Origin: Setophaga petechia
Taxonomy: Eukaryota; Chordata; Aves; Passeriformes; Parulidae
NCBI GenBank assembly: GCA_024362935.1
Contig: JANCRA010000019.1
Span: forward strand, 1,332,001 to 1,396,000
DNA length: 64,000 bases
Reading direction: 5' to 3'
The notes beneath the pieces were generated by a model. That model was not told the DNA's origin and ran no database searches. It was given only the letters and a program-made list of their open reading frames with translations. Shown here piece after piece: positions 1 to 12,689 of the stretch; within the stretch, counting starts at the first letter, position 1; each line of letters opens with the position of its first letter. Position numbers and translations under genes: made by a program.

Positions 1-817
1 ATGAATTTCACAATTAGGGTTTTAACTTGTTCTTTGAATGTGCATTTAACTTTCTTGCTGATGTTGCTGTAGAGGTTGTTCCTCTAGTTTTCACTTGTGA
101 AAAGAGTCTTTTGTCCTTGATTCAGATATGGTGTCTTAGGGGTCAAAGAAATATTTCTGGGAGTAGAAACCAGCTTCATGGAAGTTAAAAGTGAATATAC
201 TTTCTGAAAGAATTGAGTTTGTATTTAAACTATTGTGGATAGAAGAGTTTTCATGGTCGTTTTCCTCCTTTTTTCAAAATCTCCTTTTCCAGATGGTGCA
301 CCAAAACTATTACCCTTAGACGATCATCATTCTCCTCTCTTGACTGATATTTGTGCAAAGGCCTCACTATGGACTTCCTGTATGAGAATATAAAATTGTC
401 CCACTGATGATTTCTTTGTGCTTGTTTTACTGGAAAAATTAGCTGCTTTGGGAGAGAGGCACATGTCCTGAATATGATTGTGATTGGAATTTTCTAGACA
501 TTTAAATGAATGAGATATTAGACTCCATTCCTTCATCCACACCTTGTCACACTTCTTTTTCTGCTACATTTTTTTATCAAAAAAAAAATAAAAATAAGAG
601 AATTTTGGATTTCTGTCCTGCTTCTCCTCCCATTCATCAGCTATTATTCAAATAATAGTTTGTGTATTAACTGCTCAGACCATTGTTTCTTGAGACCTGC
701 TTCTTGAGACTGATTTACTTTTAGGATTACTTTTTGTTTAACATGAAGAGACAGGATTCATCCTGTCCTGTAGAAACATCAGTCTGGGAACTTCCACTAT
801 ATATTACTAGAGCTAGG
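1..817. other. AT-rich unique noncoding DNA
   Basis: No repeat family or plausible coding frame was recognised here. Open frames are short (about 70 codons) and have low-complexity composition. There is an A-rich run near 579-600. Confidence 0.6.
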
Positions 818-854
818 AACTGGAGTTTTACTTTGAGCTCAAAGTAATCCAGTT
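818..854. repeat. 37-bp imperfect palindrome with a perfect 20-bp core
   Basis: The core at 828-847 reads TTACTTTGAGCTCAAAGTAA and equals its own reverse complement. Outer arms AACTGGA (818-824) and TCCAGTT (848-854) are also complementary, separated from the core on one side only by GTT (825-827). The whole could form a cruciform or a hairpin if transcribed. No function is known from the sequence. Confidence 0.85.
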
Positions 855-1261
855 ATGTTTGATTTTTCAAAATGAGGGTATTGTCATACCTCAGTTAACA
901 GGCTGACAAAGGACAGAGGAAGAAATAAGGAAACACTCTTGTTTGTCTATATATGCATCCACCCACACAGACAAACCTATCACAGTAACAGAGGAGAAAG
1001 AATTGAACAAGATATTTTGGTGACACTTTGGCTCCCCCTTCTAACTGATACAATTTTCAGTACCATATCACTTCCCTGCAGTATAAAAAATAAGCCCCAT
1101 TACAATCTCTTGGAACAAGATCTAGAGAGTTCACTAGATTTAAAGTATCTTTGATATATTCAGACTCTAGTTTTTCCACACTTTCTCCAACAAAACTATC
1201 ATTATCATTTACCTAGGAAATTTTGTTTAGTGTTGATTAGAAAGCAAATTTAGGAGCAATC
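855..1261. other. Unique noncoding DNA
   Basis: AT-rich sequence between the palindrome and an old CR1 piece. A 71-codon plus-strand frame (939-1154) has no recognisable domain and is taken as chance. Confidence 0.5.
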
Positions 1262-1860
1262 GTAAAATCATCATGATTGGAAGGAACAGTCCCAATACAG
1301 AGCCCTCTGTGCTCCACCTGTAATCAGCCTGCAGGTACAGTACCAACCTCAAACTGCTCTCAGTAGAGGTTGCCAATCCAGCTGTCTGGTAGTTCCCTCA
1401 TCTAGAGCGTAATGTCCTGACTTTGATACTGTGTCTAATGCCATGCTAAAACCAAAGTAGCCAATATCAGCTGCCTTACATTAATTCACAGATCTCGTAA
1501 TTTAATCATGCAAGACAATCATCAGGTTGGTCAGGTGTGGTTCTTCTGCCTTAATTACTGCTAGATATTCCCAATCACTTTCCTCTACTTCATAAATCCA
1601 GAAATGGCTTCCAAGAGACTTGCTAGAAGTTTTCTGCAGGGCCTGAGGTGATGTTGACTGGTTAGGGCAGGATTTTCTTTGACTACATTTTGGGCCTTTT
1701 TATGAATATGGGGAGAACATCTGCTTTTCTTTGGCTATTGGGACATTCCCTGATCTCAACAATCTTTCAAATATAGTTGAGATCATCCTCATGATGGGGG
1801 TAACCAGATCTCTCAGCATCCTCAGAGTGCACCATAGGGGCATCCAAATCAGTTCTGTTC
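1262..1860 (-). mobile_element. Old CR1 LINE fragment (reverse transcriptase region), minus strand
   Basis: Read on the plus strand this follows, with heavy divergence, the antisense of the CR1/L3 reverse-transcriptase region. Recognisable stations are the 'gtctaatgccatgctaaa' block (1433-1450; antisense of the S/KAFDT region), the 'atcaggttggtcaggtgtgg' block (1521-1540), 'attcccaatcac' (1567-1578) and the 'gaggtgatgttgactgg' block (1645-1661). The upstream part of ORF2 lies further along the plus strand, to about 1860. No open frame survives. Its divergence is much greater than that of the CR1 at 42.5 kb, so it is an old insertion. Both ends are uncertain by about 50 bp. Confidence 0.7.
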
Positions 1861-3794
1861 TGTATTGCTGGAAGATTTTCTATTTCTTTTCCTGGAGCAA
1901 ATTTTGTTAACAAAATCCAGGGCATGGAATACCAACTAATTCAGTACCAGCAGACAGACACAGAGGTGTCTGCTGGAACTAAATGAGTTGTCCCATTCAA
2001 CAGCAAGTCTATGATGAATGAGAACTCCTAACAAAGTCCATTTGATGAAGGAATATAGTACTGTTCACAGGTAAATAGTAAAAACCAGCAAGAAGAGAGA
2101 CCCCAGATGCTCCCTCTGCAATTGCATTTTTATTTTTTTAAATAATCAGGATAAAAGATAGAAACATTTCTTTAACTACTAATGATAGGAAACATTTATT
2201 CAAGTATATTACCCTCAAATATATCTCATTCCAGATCTTTAGAAATCTTTTTACTAGCTAACAGAGGTGACTCTTTGGGCTTTTTATGCCTTTATCTGCC
2301 TAGTTATAGGAGTCATGATTTCTGTGATGTCTAGGCTGAACTCAATTCACTAACTCTTCTTGAATATGCTGACGAAAAAGTGGAAAAGAGAAAAGTTAAG
2401 AGAAGGAAGAATGTTCACAAAATTCACCATAATTCCCTATTTCTACATCAAAACTGAAAAATGAGTGAGAGTAACTGCAGATGTTCTAAGTGAAACATAT
2501 TCCTCTGTGACTTCAGAAGGACTTTCTAAAATTCAGGTACTATCCTGACATTTTTTTAAAAGGGAAAAAGGAGTGTTGGGCCAAAGGCCCTTTACTCATT
2601 ATACCAAACTGAACGCTCAGAGTTGTGAGATTTTCAGACTCTTCTCATCTCAAAATTGAGATAGAAACTGTTTTAATCACAAAGGCTATGGTGCATATTG
2701 TTTTTCCCTGATTTCTGTGCCTGAAGCTTAATGGGGTGCCAAGAGACTTCCTAGTTTTCATTTGAAAAATGCACAACTTTCTGGTCTCCAGAGTTAAGAA
2801 AAGAGTTCCTGAAAAGAAATGAGCCAGGCAGTTTACAGAGGGAGAGATGGAAAAGAATGGATGAGCCACTCACCTTTATTTAACCTAATGATTTTTAGGT
2901 GAATGAAGAAACTTCTTTTGGGCTGATTCATGAATTTTGAAAGCTTGAAGTTAGCACTGCTGACACTGACGTAAGCATATACAGCTGACTATCCTGAGAC
3001 AAATGGAAAGACAAATTGAAAGCTACCATTTTAAGCCTCCTGAAATTTCAATTAGACATCCCTGGTAGAGTAATTCCTCCATATTTTACTATCTAAACCT
3101 CTTTTAAAAATGTATCTTCAAGTAATCTAATCATAGGGTTGTTATTTGCACACAGTAGCTCTTAAAATCTTTACATTTAGTTAATAAGGTCTCCTGTAAA
3201 ATGGCTGGTTTTGCACTTACTCTGTGTCAAGTGGTGTTGGAGCTACATGCCTCAGGGTGTAACTTTTGAGAGATTTGTAGTTCTGACTGGCTCATGTACA
3301 TTTTGCACCTTTCACATATTCTGAGGCAATAATGTCATAAAGGTCATAAAGACATTCTGCAACAGATTTCAAACTCAGCCTTTATATTCTTTATTTTAAA
3401 ATCTTTAGAATCTTTTAAAGTAGTATGCATATGCATATCTAAGCAAGATATAACTACAAAATGTGCTGAGATTTATTGTAACCAATGCCTAACCCTTTCC
3501 ATCATCCAGGATAACCTGCCACCATTCTTATGAAACTTTTAATCTTTCCACTATGAGGAAAAGTAATCAGTTTTTCTGCTGGAAGTATTATTCCATGTTC
3601 AAAATTTAATGGATGTTAAATTTACAAAAGGATTCACTAAAAAAATATAGATATAATGAGTAAGATCTATTAATACAGAGGAGAGGGACATTAAAAAAGG
3701 AATAATCCTACCATCTTACATTACCCATTTTTTCAGCATAGTCAGGAGCAAATAATCTATCAAGGACATACAGAGATACTAAATATAGGGTAAG

Positions 3795-3824
3795 CCTCCT
3801 TTGGAAGTTCCTCCTTTGGAAGTA
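3795..3824. repeat. Tandem duplication, 15-bp unit x2
   Basis: CCTCCTTTGGAAGTT (3795-3809) is followed directly by CCTCCTTTGGAAGTA (3810-3824), one mismatch in the last base. This looks like a slippage duplication. Confidence 0.9.
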
Positions 3825-4606
3825 GTATTGAGCAGCTTATGGAGTTTTCAGTATTAAAAAGCTATGAGTCATTCTCTTAAAAAATATTTCTTATTCACTA
3901 TTTCATATTCATTGTGGGCCTTTTTATAAATGCAGAAAACACGCAAAAATCCCAGAGGTAAGCCAAACAGCCCTACTGACCATCCTAATTAGGTCTTTAT
4001 AAAATTGGATTCCATTGCCTTGATTTTCTTCATTTACTGTGAGGTTATGAAGCTATGGTGCTTATTTTTTCAGGATTGTATTGGAAATTACGTTTAAATA
4101 TATTGCTTTAACAGAAGGTTTCTCTTTATCTTCCTTTTCTGGTAGTGCTTTTGATTTGCCTGATTGTGTCCTGCATTTGAAGAGGGTAGACTATTAGTCA
4201 TGAGAGACAAACAATGCAGTAAATTTTTTGTGTGCTACTTGATCTGGAATCTAGATGGTGGTGATCCTGTTAAGCACATGGTTGATCAAGGGTGACACTG
4301 TAAATAAGATTATAAGGCTGAAGTCTTCTTGATCATGAAAGAAATAGAATCACTACACTTGCTTGTTCTCACAGGGTTAGTTTAATGCCTAACAGAAGTT
4401 GGGCAAGTTCAGAAGTTTAACTTGGAAGTTAACTCTAATATGATATCTGTTGCCCATAAGTTTTAAAACCTCAGGTGAAGTTGTAATGCTGTCTGATAGA
4501 AGACCAGGACAACACCTTTTTTTCCTAGTTCCTAGGGAGTATCTGCATCAGCATACATTGCATCAGCTTTTCTAAAACTTTAAAACATGAAGATGAAAGT
4601 GTTGTG

Positions 4607-4688
4607 GAGTTTTTTTGTTTGGGATTTTTTTTGGTTTTTTTTCGTTTTGTCTTGGCTTGGTTTGGTTTTTTGGGGTTTTTTTTTGTAT
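4607..4688. repeat. T/G-rich low-complexity tract
   Basis: Runs of T broken by G pairs and one GGGG (TTTTTTGTTTGGGATTTT and so on). Similar tracts recur at about 16.23, 36.82, 38.83, 59.95 and 60.41 kb. They could be decayed (CAAAA)n-type or poly(A) tails on the other strand, or plain slippage products. Confidence 0.75.
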
Positions 4689-5938
4689 CCATATCTAGCA
4701 CTTTTTCTTTACTCCTGGAAGATTGGCAGACTGATACCTTACCTGGCTAACTGACCGCCCTCTCTCCTCCCACAGACATTCTCATGTCTCAAGAAAAGAA
4801 AAAGTAACATATCTAACATTCATCCACCACTATAGAACAAATGGATGACAGAGCAAGAGCAGACTTGAATGTTCCAGTGAAACCCTACACAAGCCTCATC
4901 CCTCATGCAGATGAAGCTGCTCTGAGACACCTTTAGTTGGTACTCTAGCTAACCCAGGAAGTAGGAATTACAAAGTTTGCTCTTGCTTACATTAGTGTCC
5001 CAACTTCTGTATTGTCCATGTGCTTAGAAATATCTCTGACAATAAACACGATATTCAAGAGAAAGCAGGACTCCAGAATGAGTTTGTTTATAGATTGTCA
5101 TATTTACAAAGGAAAAAATCATACATTTGTTTCTGTGCAGTATGCAAAATATTTATTTGGGGGGGTTGTTCTTGCTGTTAGGGTGATGTTTTGTGGTTTT
5201 TTTCAGCATACATAATTTTGAACACCACTCAAACATCATTTTTCATTTTCTCATTTTATTGTAATGATGAATTTTATGGGAAAGCCACAAAGCAAAGCAA
5301 AAGGGAAAAAAACTACACCATGTGCTATTATACACGTAGTTTCATCTCTGGCCAGATGAGACTGATGGACCTGCCTGTGGCTCATGTATTACTCTCCCTT
5401 GCTAACCAGAAATGAAATGTCATGTGTCTCAACTTATACTTTATTGTTTTTAATTTGGCAGCTATCTTTGGATAGGACAGAATCAATGCCATTCTATCAG
5501 ACTCTACTTTTTATTTTATAAATGTGAACCCTGACTAGTCTTTGATGAAACACTTCACATTAAATACTTAGTCAACAGAAGTGAACTGGTCTGCTGGGCC
5601 TAAAGAACAAATGACGCACAAAGAGTAATTAACTACTATAGGTAGACCTTAAATCATCACAGAGACAGAAATACTGCTATTCTAGAATTTTGAATAGTAA
5701 AGAAAAACTCTAAACACTAATATATAAAATCATCTTTCTTGAAAATCCACAAAGAACAGTTGGCTAGTCAACTTCAGCAAACTTGTATTCTTAAATCTCA
5801 TGGCTTTCTGCTAGTTTTGCCTGTAGGTCCACAGTGAAGTCTTGAAAATGCACAATCATATGGAAGCTTAAATACACAAATTTGCATAGGGCAAACATTT
5901 ATATAGAGTGAAAATTGTTATACTTGCAAGTTTGAGAA

Positions 5939-6025
5939 TAAGAGAATCATTAAGGTTGGAAAAGATTCAACAGACCTTCCAAGATAATAAGTCAACAACT
6001 GCCACCAAATCTCTGGTTTCTGTCT
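5939..6025 (-). mobile_element. CR1 LINE 3'-end scrap, minus strand
   Basis: The plus strand reads AGAGAATCATTAAGGTTGGA at 5940-5959, then a 'ccttccaagataataagtc' block and 'aacaactgccaccaaatc'. This follows the antisense CR1 3' UTR pattern (agaatcat...ggttggaaaagacctccaagatcat...tccaac). Only about 90 bp is left. The inner boundary is not clear. Confidence 0.65.
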
Positions 6026-9000
6026 AGGACTTGGCTGAAAAAGAAAGGTGTCTTCTATGAATATGGTATGGTGAGAACAGCTGAAGAGAAAAAATAGGAC
6101 AGTAGAAATGAAGTGAGGAAGAATTTGAATAGGACCTTAAAGGAACTTGTAAAAGTGGACTTTTTTTCCTTGTGAGAAGCAGCAATGCCAACGGGAAGAA
6201 CAATTAAATGGAGGCTAGTGCTGAGTGCCAAAGAAGTAATTTCTAAGGGCTTTTCTTTTTTTTTCACTGAGCATAAGAGAAAGATTTAAATGATACAACC
6301 CTTGGGCTCATGAGCTTGGCAAACCCTGTTAATTTTTCTGTAAAGACAGTCTTGTTTTGCCAAATACATTTCACCAAGTTTTCACAGCTCTTTCTAAAGC
6401 ACTCTAGACAATCGGAAAGCATAAGTAAACCAAAATAATAGATATAAATCATAAATTTAACCAAAGCAGGAGTGATAGAAATTACAAATAGACTGAAGCC
6501 CTGTTGATAGAGGAATTCTTATGCAAATAAGTAATGGAGTTTCTGTTTTCCTGTTTGCATCATTAATTTGTAATAAAACATGAATTAGGAACAGTTTTCT
6601 AATAGTTCCTTCCTCTCTGTTTTGCAATATGAGATTTATTAGAGAATGTAATCTGTCAAGTGCTTTGCTTTCAAAGATCCTGTGCTTCTGGCTTGCATTT
6701 GAAGTGAGAGTTATTTGTGAAGAACTGCTGTGCAGTCTAGATTCAAACTGTTATATTTGTGTACAGTGATTTTTTCCCCTGCTGTCTTATTCCATTTAAC
6801 AAGGCAGTGCCTTGTCTTTTAGATTTACAGAATAAAGGTGTGATGAGAGCAGACAAGTTCAACATACCAGAAGAGTCCACAGGTGAAGGCACAGAGGTTG
6901 GTAGTATCAGAAATGAGACTTTATTCCTCTGACAGCCAAAAGAAAATTTGCAGTTGTTTTGCTGTTGATGTGTAGGCAGTAGACCAGAGAAGGAAACTCC
7001 ATTTGCATTGTCCAAAGGAAGGACACAAACCCAATGGGTGAAACTTTCTGTCATTGCGCAGTGATTGAGCTCCTAAACAGATGAGGTCAGCAAGATCCTC
7101 TCAGCCTTTTTTTTTTTCCATTCCTCAGTCAAACCACACTATGAGTATTGTGATAAACTCAGTAAAAGGGGCATTTACATTGTTCAAGTCAAAATTACCA
7201 ATGTTATAATTATTTTCTCTTTTCTGCCTTCCTTGTTATGTTACTTCATCATTAATCCTCTTCCCAAATCTTTCAAAAGCAGACTGGAGCATGTCACATC
7301 AGGCATTGTGTGGTGCATGGTGTGTCTGAGCAGAATTCACCATTCTCTGATTCATTGTGACTAGCATTTTATCTCAAGATTCCTATTGTGAGCATCCTTT
7401 CTGGCCTCCAAAAGTAATCAGAAGGGTTTGTCCACTCCCATTAGACCTGCATGGAGGGAAATAACAGCATTAGAGGTAAATTATGAGGGGAAAGAGGAAT
7501 GGAATCAAAAAGCACTGGTTTCATTAGTGTCTTCTTGTAAAAAGAGAAAAGCTACTATCTAAAATTGTTAATACAGAAATAGACAAGGAATGATGCCATA
7601 CATCAAACAATCTTGCTTACAACTACATAAGAACAATGCTGCTAATAAAATAAACCTGAATAAAACCGTTTTATGGGTTATTCAGATAAAAAGGCCAGAT
7701 TCACTGACGCTTAAAAAAAGAAGATAGAGTAAAAGGCTCTTTTCTAAGAAAAGGAGATTGAGAATGATGCCTCACTTGTCTTTGCAAGACAGTGGAGCAA
7801 TGACTTGATACGGAAAGTGTTTCATCTGGAACAGAACTTTTTCAGAAAAGCAAAGGCTTTTAATTGCACTGTAGAGTCTATCTAATGAAGAGCAGGCAAG
7901 TTTAAGAGACTGTGTCCACACTAAAATGTAACTTACAGAAAGAAAAATTATGAAAGGGATTTAAAGAGATGTAAAAAAAATAAATTGTTCTCTATTCAGG
8001 CTACTATTCTCAAAACTGAAGGCTCATAATTCTTTCTTCCTTCAAATTAATTACCATGCAGATTAATTTAAATTGTGCTGCTTAGCTATTAGCAACAGTG
8101 TGATGGACCCCTATGTGCCACAAAGGCACCAGTGGAGCTCTCTTTGGTCCTGCCTCAAGCTTTTCCTTGTGCAATGCTATCAGTTATTGAGAGCTATAAT
8201 TATTTGCACCCATCAACACTTGAAGTTCATCTTGGTCTCTGCTCTGGGTAGGTTACAAAGTGTTAAATTTTATGAAGAAAAACATTGAGATTATTAAAAC
8301 GCTTTCTTAGAGAGATTATTCAAAAAAATGAGACCTATTGTAAAATATAAGGATTAATTTATTAATCAGAGCTTTCTGAACTCTCACATTAAGCAGCTTT
8401 GTTATGCTAATTCCCTTATAAATGAATAATGGACTTATTCTCCCATTATTGTCTATCATTTTAAAAGACCCATTTAGAAAATGAAGATGTCCTTTTCACT
8501 TGAAAATTATTATGTATTTTATAGCACAAGTTTTTTAAATTGAATATTTGCTCCCTATATCCTTCTGTTCCCCCCTGCCCTGCTTGTACTCCTCAGCCAA
8601 TGTTCAAATCAAACACAGCCATAACCATTTGTCACAGAGATACATAGTGTGTGGAAAGCAAGCACAATAGAGACAATGGACTTTGAGAACAGAGGCCCAG
8701 ATCTACAAAGCTATTTACCTCTGACAAATTTAGATGTAGCCTTAGTTTGTAGACATTTTAAATAAAATTCTGTTGTGAATAATGACATAAAAGAAGAAAG
8801 CTAAGATGGTGCAACTGTAGAAAGCCAGAAAGTTAAGTCACAACATAGGATTTATGTTGAAAAGAATAAATGTCTTTCATAGAAGAGCTTGATTTTGCTG
8901 CACATTTTCCACATGTCTTGGAGAGTTCATCTGCTCTTGATTGCGTATATATGCACTGTCAGTCAAGTTCAAACCCATGAAGCAATTAAATTTACATTGT

Positions 9001-9737
9001 CAGGTCTCTTACAATGGAGTTCTAGTGCTTTCTGGGGAAAGGTCCTGGCTAGATTTCTGCTTTGATATGTGTTTTCATTTGTGCTCTATGCAGGAATCAG
9101 AGGGAGAGGAGGGAGGGAACAGAGTGAAAGAAAGGGGTTTGAACACACTGCAAGCAGGTGGCAAGTAGAGCCCATGACATTATTGTGTCCTAAGCACACA
9201 AGATATATTCCTTTTGGGGCAATCAGCATCCTTGGCTAAGGAACACAAAGTCCCTTGGTCCCAGAACATGGCTAATAACTTCTGGAGGAAAAAGCCTTGG
9301 CACTTGTCATTTACTACATCTCAGAACAGCCTAGTCTATTCATCTTTTCCTTCTACTCTTATGGACAAATCACAGCTTTAGGCAAAAATGGCCTGAGCTC
9401 CTAAAGATTCTATGGCACCACCTGTGGCAAAGGCAGAACAGATTTTTTTGTGCAGGCTAAAGTGAGGCTAAGTTCAGGCTGCCTGTAATGCAAGTACCAG
9501 TAATTGCCTCTCTTCTGGAATTTGCAACTTGGGAAATCCATGGTGGCCAAAAAGCCCCATGGACGAAATCAGGAGATTTGGCTTCCTTAGGCTGACTTTG
9601 GAGCACAAAGAATGTCTGTCAGAATGGACATTTTCTTGTATATTCCCTATCTCCAAAACATAAATAACTAACTTTTCTCCCCATTCACAGTCAGGGCTGT
9701 AAACTCTTATTTTTTAATAAGAGCAGAGATACCTCCT
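6026..9737. other. Unique AT-rich noncoding DNA
   Basis: No gene or transposon was recognised. A 103-codon minus-strand frame at 6743-7054 has no known motif and no convincing splice context. Around 8390-8470 is a short stretch with TTATGCTAATTCCC and CCCATTATTGTC motifs that might be conserved noncoding DNA. Around 9070-9170 the sequence is purine-rich (GGGAGAGGAGGGAGGGAA). Confidence 0.5.
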
Positions 9738-10860
9738 ATGATCACAGTATCACTTTTATTAAAAAGGATCTTAAAGATCATCTTGTTCCAATTCCCCTGC
9801 CATGGGCAGAGGCACCTTCCACTAGACTTAACCAATCTGGTCTCGAAGAATTCTTCTGGACAACCTGTTCCAGTGCTTTACCATCCTCACAATTAGGAAT
9901 TTCTTCCTAATATCCATTCTAAATCTAATTTTTTTTCAGTTTGTAGCCATTTCCCCTTGTCCTGTCACTAAATGCTTTTGTAAATAGCTTCTGTCCGTCT
10001 TCCTTGTAGGCTCTCTTCAGGTACCAGAAAGATGCAATTAGGTCACCCCAAAGCCTTCTCTTCGCTAGGTTGAACCATCCAAACCCTTCCAGGCTTTCCT
10101 CTTGGGGGAGGTGCTCCTTCCCTCTAATCATCTTACTGTTCTTCCTCTGTATTTGCTCCAACAGGTCAATGCCATTCTTGTGCTGGGGACCACAGCAGCT
10201 CTGCAGCTTGGATCTCACCATAGAGGAGTAAAGGGGCAGAATCCCCTCTGTCACCCTACCCACCTTAGTTTTGATGCAGCTCAAGACACATTTGGCTTTC
10301 TGGACTTCAGGAGTACATTGCAGGAGAACATTCATCCCCCAGGTTGTGTTGATACTAGGGGTTGCCCCAACCCAAGTACAGGACCTTACACTGTCTTATT
10401 AAACCTCATGAGATTCCCCTGTGCCCACTTCTGGAGCTTGTCCAGGTCCCTTGGAATGGCATCCCATCCATCAGATGTGTCAACAGGACCACCCAACTTG
10501 GTGTCATCTGCAAAATTGCTGCGGGTGACCCTTAAATCTATGTCATTAATGAAGATATTAAATAATACTGGTCACTGTATAAACACCTGTGGGACACCAC
10601 CTGTGACTGATGTCCTTCAGGGCTTTGAGCCATTGACCACTGCACTCTGGATGTGACTGTTCAATAAATTCCTTATCAATCTAACAGTCCACCCATCAAA
10701 TTCATTTTTCTTCAGTTTAGAGAGAAGGATGTTGTGGGGGATCAAGTCAGAGGTTGTACAGAAATCCAGATAAATGTAATTTGCAGCTTTTTCCTTATCC
10801 TCTGATGTAGTCACTCCACTATAGAAGGCCACAGGGTTGGTCAGGTGTTACTTGCCCTTG
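9738..10860 (-). mobile_element. CR1 LINE, 5'-truncated, minus strand
   Basis: The 3' end of the element is at the low-coordinate side (degenerate 'gatcacagtatcac' followed by 'aaagatcatcttgttccaa' at 9773-9791, the antisense of the CR1 3' UTR). It then runs through the ORF2 C-terminal region into the reverse transcriptase at about 10.8 kb, where homology stops in the 'aatgtagtttgcag/ccacagggttggtcaggtgt' region (10830-10848). About 1.1 kb remains of an element normally about 4.5 kb, so it is a 5'-truncated copy as is usual for CR1. Its strand and the CR1 elements at 42.5 and 49.9 kb agree. Confidence 0.92.
9925..10832 (-). pseudogene. Broken CR1 ORF2 (reverse transcriptase C-terminal half)
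   Basis: Two frame pieces on the minus strand belong to one decayed ORF2. The piece at 10617-10832 carries the reverse-transcriptase segment IYLDFCTTSDLIPHNILLSK, where CR1 normally has [13 protein letters not shown], so the SKAFDT block is mutated to CTTSDL. The piece at 9925-10335 has the C-terminal domain, with LYSSMVRSKLQSCCGPQHK and ENSKMIRG-like and LAKRRLWGDLIASF motifs typical of CR1. The part between them, including the FADD catalytic box, is not open, so the enzyme cannot be made. The long plus-strand frame at 10102-10656 is antisense to it and is not a gene. Confidence 0.88.
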
Positions 10861-12689
10861 AAAATGTGGAGGCTGGAAAAAAGCCTATTACAAGGCCTCT
10901 TCAAACTAACACAGGTGTTCTGATTTTTTTTGTACCTGTGAACTCTTGTAATTGCAAAGTCATCCAACTCTGGCTTGATTGTGGAAGAAATACAAACAGT
11001 TCATTCTCTGTTGGATGTTGCCAAGAGAAGTGAAAACACAAAGCAAGTAGGGATAGCTCAGACGAGAGTACTCGCTGGACCTTGTTTTGTCTCATTGGCT
11101 GTGACCCATTCTGTTGCGCAGCTCAGTAGTTAAATCTTGGAGAGATTTGGAGTTGGAAGAACACAGATCTCTTCCAAACTCTGGTGTTGCTTAGGCACAT
11201 TTCTCTGCTTCATCCACCAGCTGGGTAATGACAGAATTCATAGGCATTTGAGAAAAGTTGTAACTTTTAGCTTTGTCTTCTGGGTGAATGCAAAACCAAA
11301 AAATTTCTCTTTTAAGCCCAAATGGAAGCTCTCATACAAATTTAATTCAGAATGACAGGGTCTGCCTGATGTCAGGAATGGATAGTTTTTTGGAAAATAT
11401 CCCTACTTGGATGTGGAAGACACTAACAGACTTTCTAGGAGAAGTTCACTTTGTTTCCATTGGATGTCAGATTAAGATGGGATTCAGAGGGCCAAACATA
11501 TACTATAACAGATTCCTCATAAGGCAGACACAGCAAGCAAAAGATACCTCCAGAAGGTTGAGAGAGAGGAAGAAGCATGGAGTTCAGAGAACTACTTCAC
11601 AACCTGAAATAGATGGCATGGCCATCTTCCTTCATTTTCACTGATGCTAGTAGTCACTTAGAACTCCTCTGCCAGAACCCACAAAACATGCATAATTGAA
11701 TTCTCTTCAGGTGGGGAAAAGAGGGAAAAATGTTCTTCAAAATAATCCTGCAGTTACCTTTTAGGTTGTTCCATTTTACAACCAATCCTTCAGTTGCCAA
11801 TTTTCTTCCCTCTTTCCCAGAAATACTCACATGCACTTTTTCTTGACCCTGTGGGCACCCATTATTAGAAGATTTGTCCACACTCTTCCTACAGTATTCC
11901 AAGACTGGAAATTTGCAATCAGCTCTGCTCTCTGCTGAGAAGGCTGTGGGAAAGTCACCACTATCAATTTGACCGCTTGTGAAACCTTTATAAAATGAAA
12001 CAGTGGAACAAACTGGGCCACACTAAAAGTAGAAAAAATTCTATTAGAATTATTTGAAATTAGGGAAATTGACCTGTATTTTTAACTTATGAGACTTTCT
12101 AAATACTGGACGTCATCTGCTTGGGGACTTGTAACAGGAAGAGAACCAAGCAATTGATTCTTATCAATGAATTATGAAACTAACATATTTACCAGGCAAT
12201 TATCTGAAAATAATCCCAGGCTTCTGATATTCTTGTGCTCTTTCCTAGTGTCCTTTTTTATTTTAGCACTGCTGGTATCTGCTTTCCTTTATGGAAGTTA
12301 AAAATATTAATGTATTTTCCTACCTGCTGTGCTTCTGCATTAAAAATAAATAAATAAATCTCAATTATTTTTTATAAGCAGGTGTTCTTCCTTATAAGTG
12401 TCAAATAAAGTACCTATCGATTCACATTTTTGTAATGGAAAAAAGAAAAACAAAATGAAAAAGAACATAGTAAGAAAATGCTATGATATTGGTGGATTTG
12501 TAAGTGGGGATTTGAATTTGTGAATTTTGTTAGCTCTGAAGGACAATAGAGAGTGGTATTATTTTCAAAACTCCAATATGGTTGCTTTGTCTTTAAAGCC
12601 CCTGCCATGTACTTCTAAAGACACAAATAATACTTAATGATCACCTGCAGAGCTGCTATTGTGCTTTAAATTACTGAGGACTTTAAAGG
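10861..12689. other. Unique noncoding DNA
   Basis: Frames of 118 (11288-11644, plus) and 82 codons (11654-11902, minus) overlap others on the opposite strand and contain no recognised domain, so neither is called. There is a short (AAAT)n run near 12344-12358. Confidence 0.5.

Larger units (their letters stand above)
1861..5938. other. Unique AT-rich noncoding DNA
   Basis: About 4 kb without a recognised gene or transposon. It contains a 15-bp tandem duplication (3795-3824) and a T/G low-complexity tract (about 4607-4688), listed separately. Open frames are all under 75 codons. Confidence 0.55.

Noticed and set aside
10102..10656. Longest frame in the window outside ORF2 remnants (184 codons, plus strand)
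   Set aside because: It lies exactly antisense to a CR1 ORF2 remnant; GC-rich CR1 sequence keeps antisense frames open.
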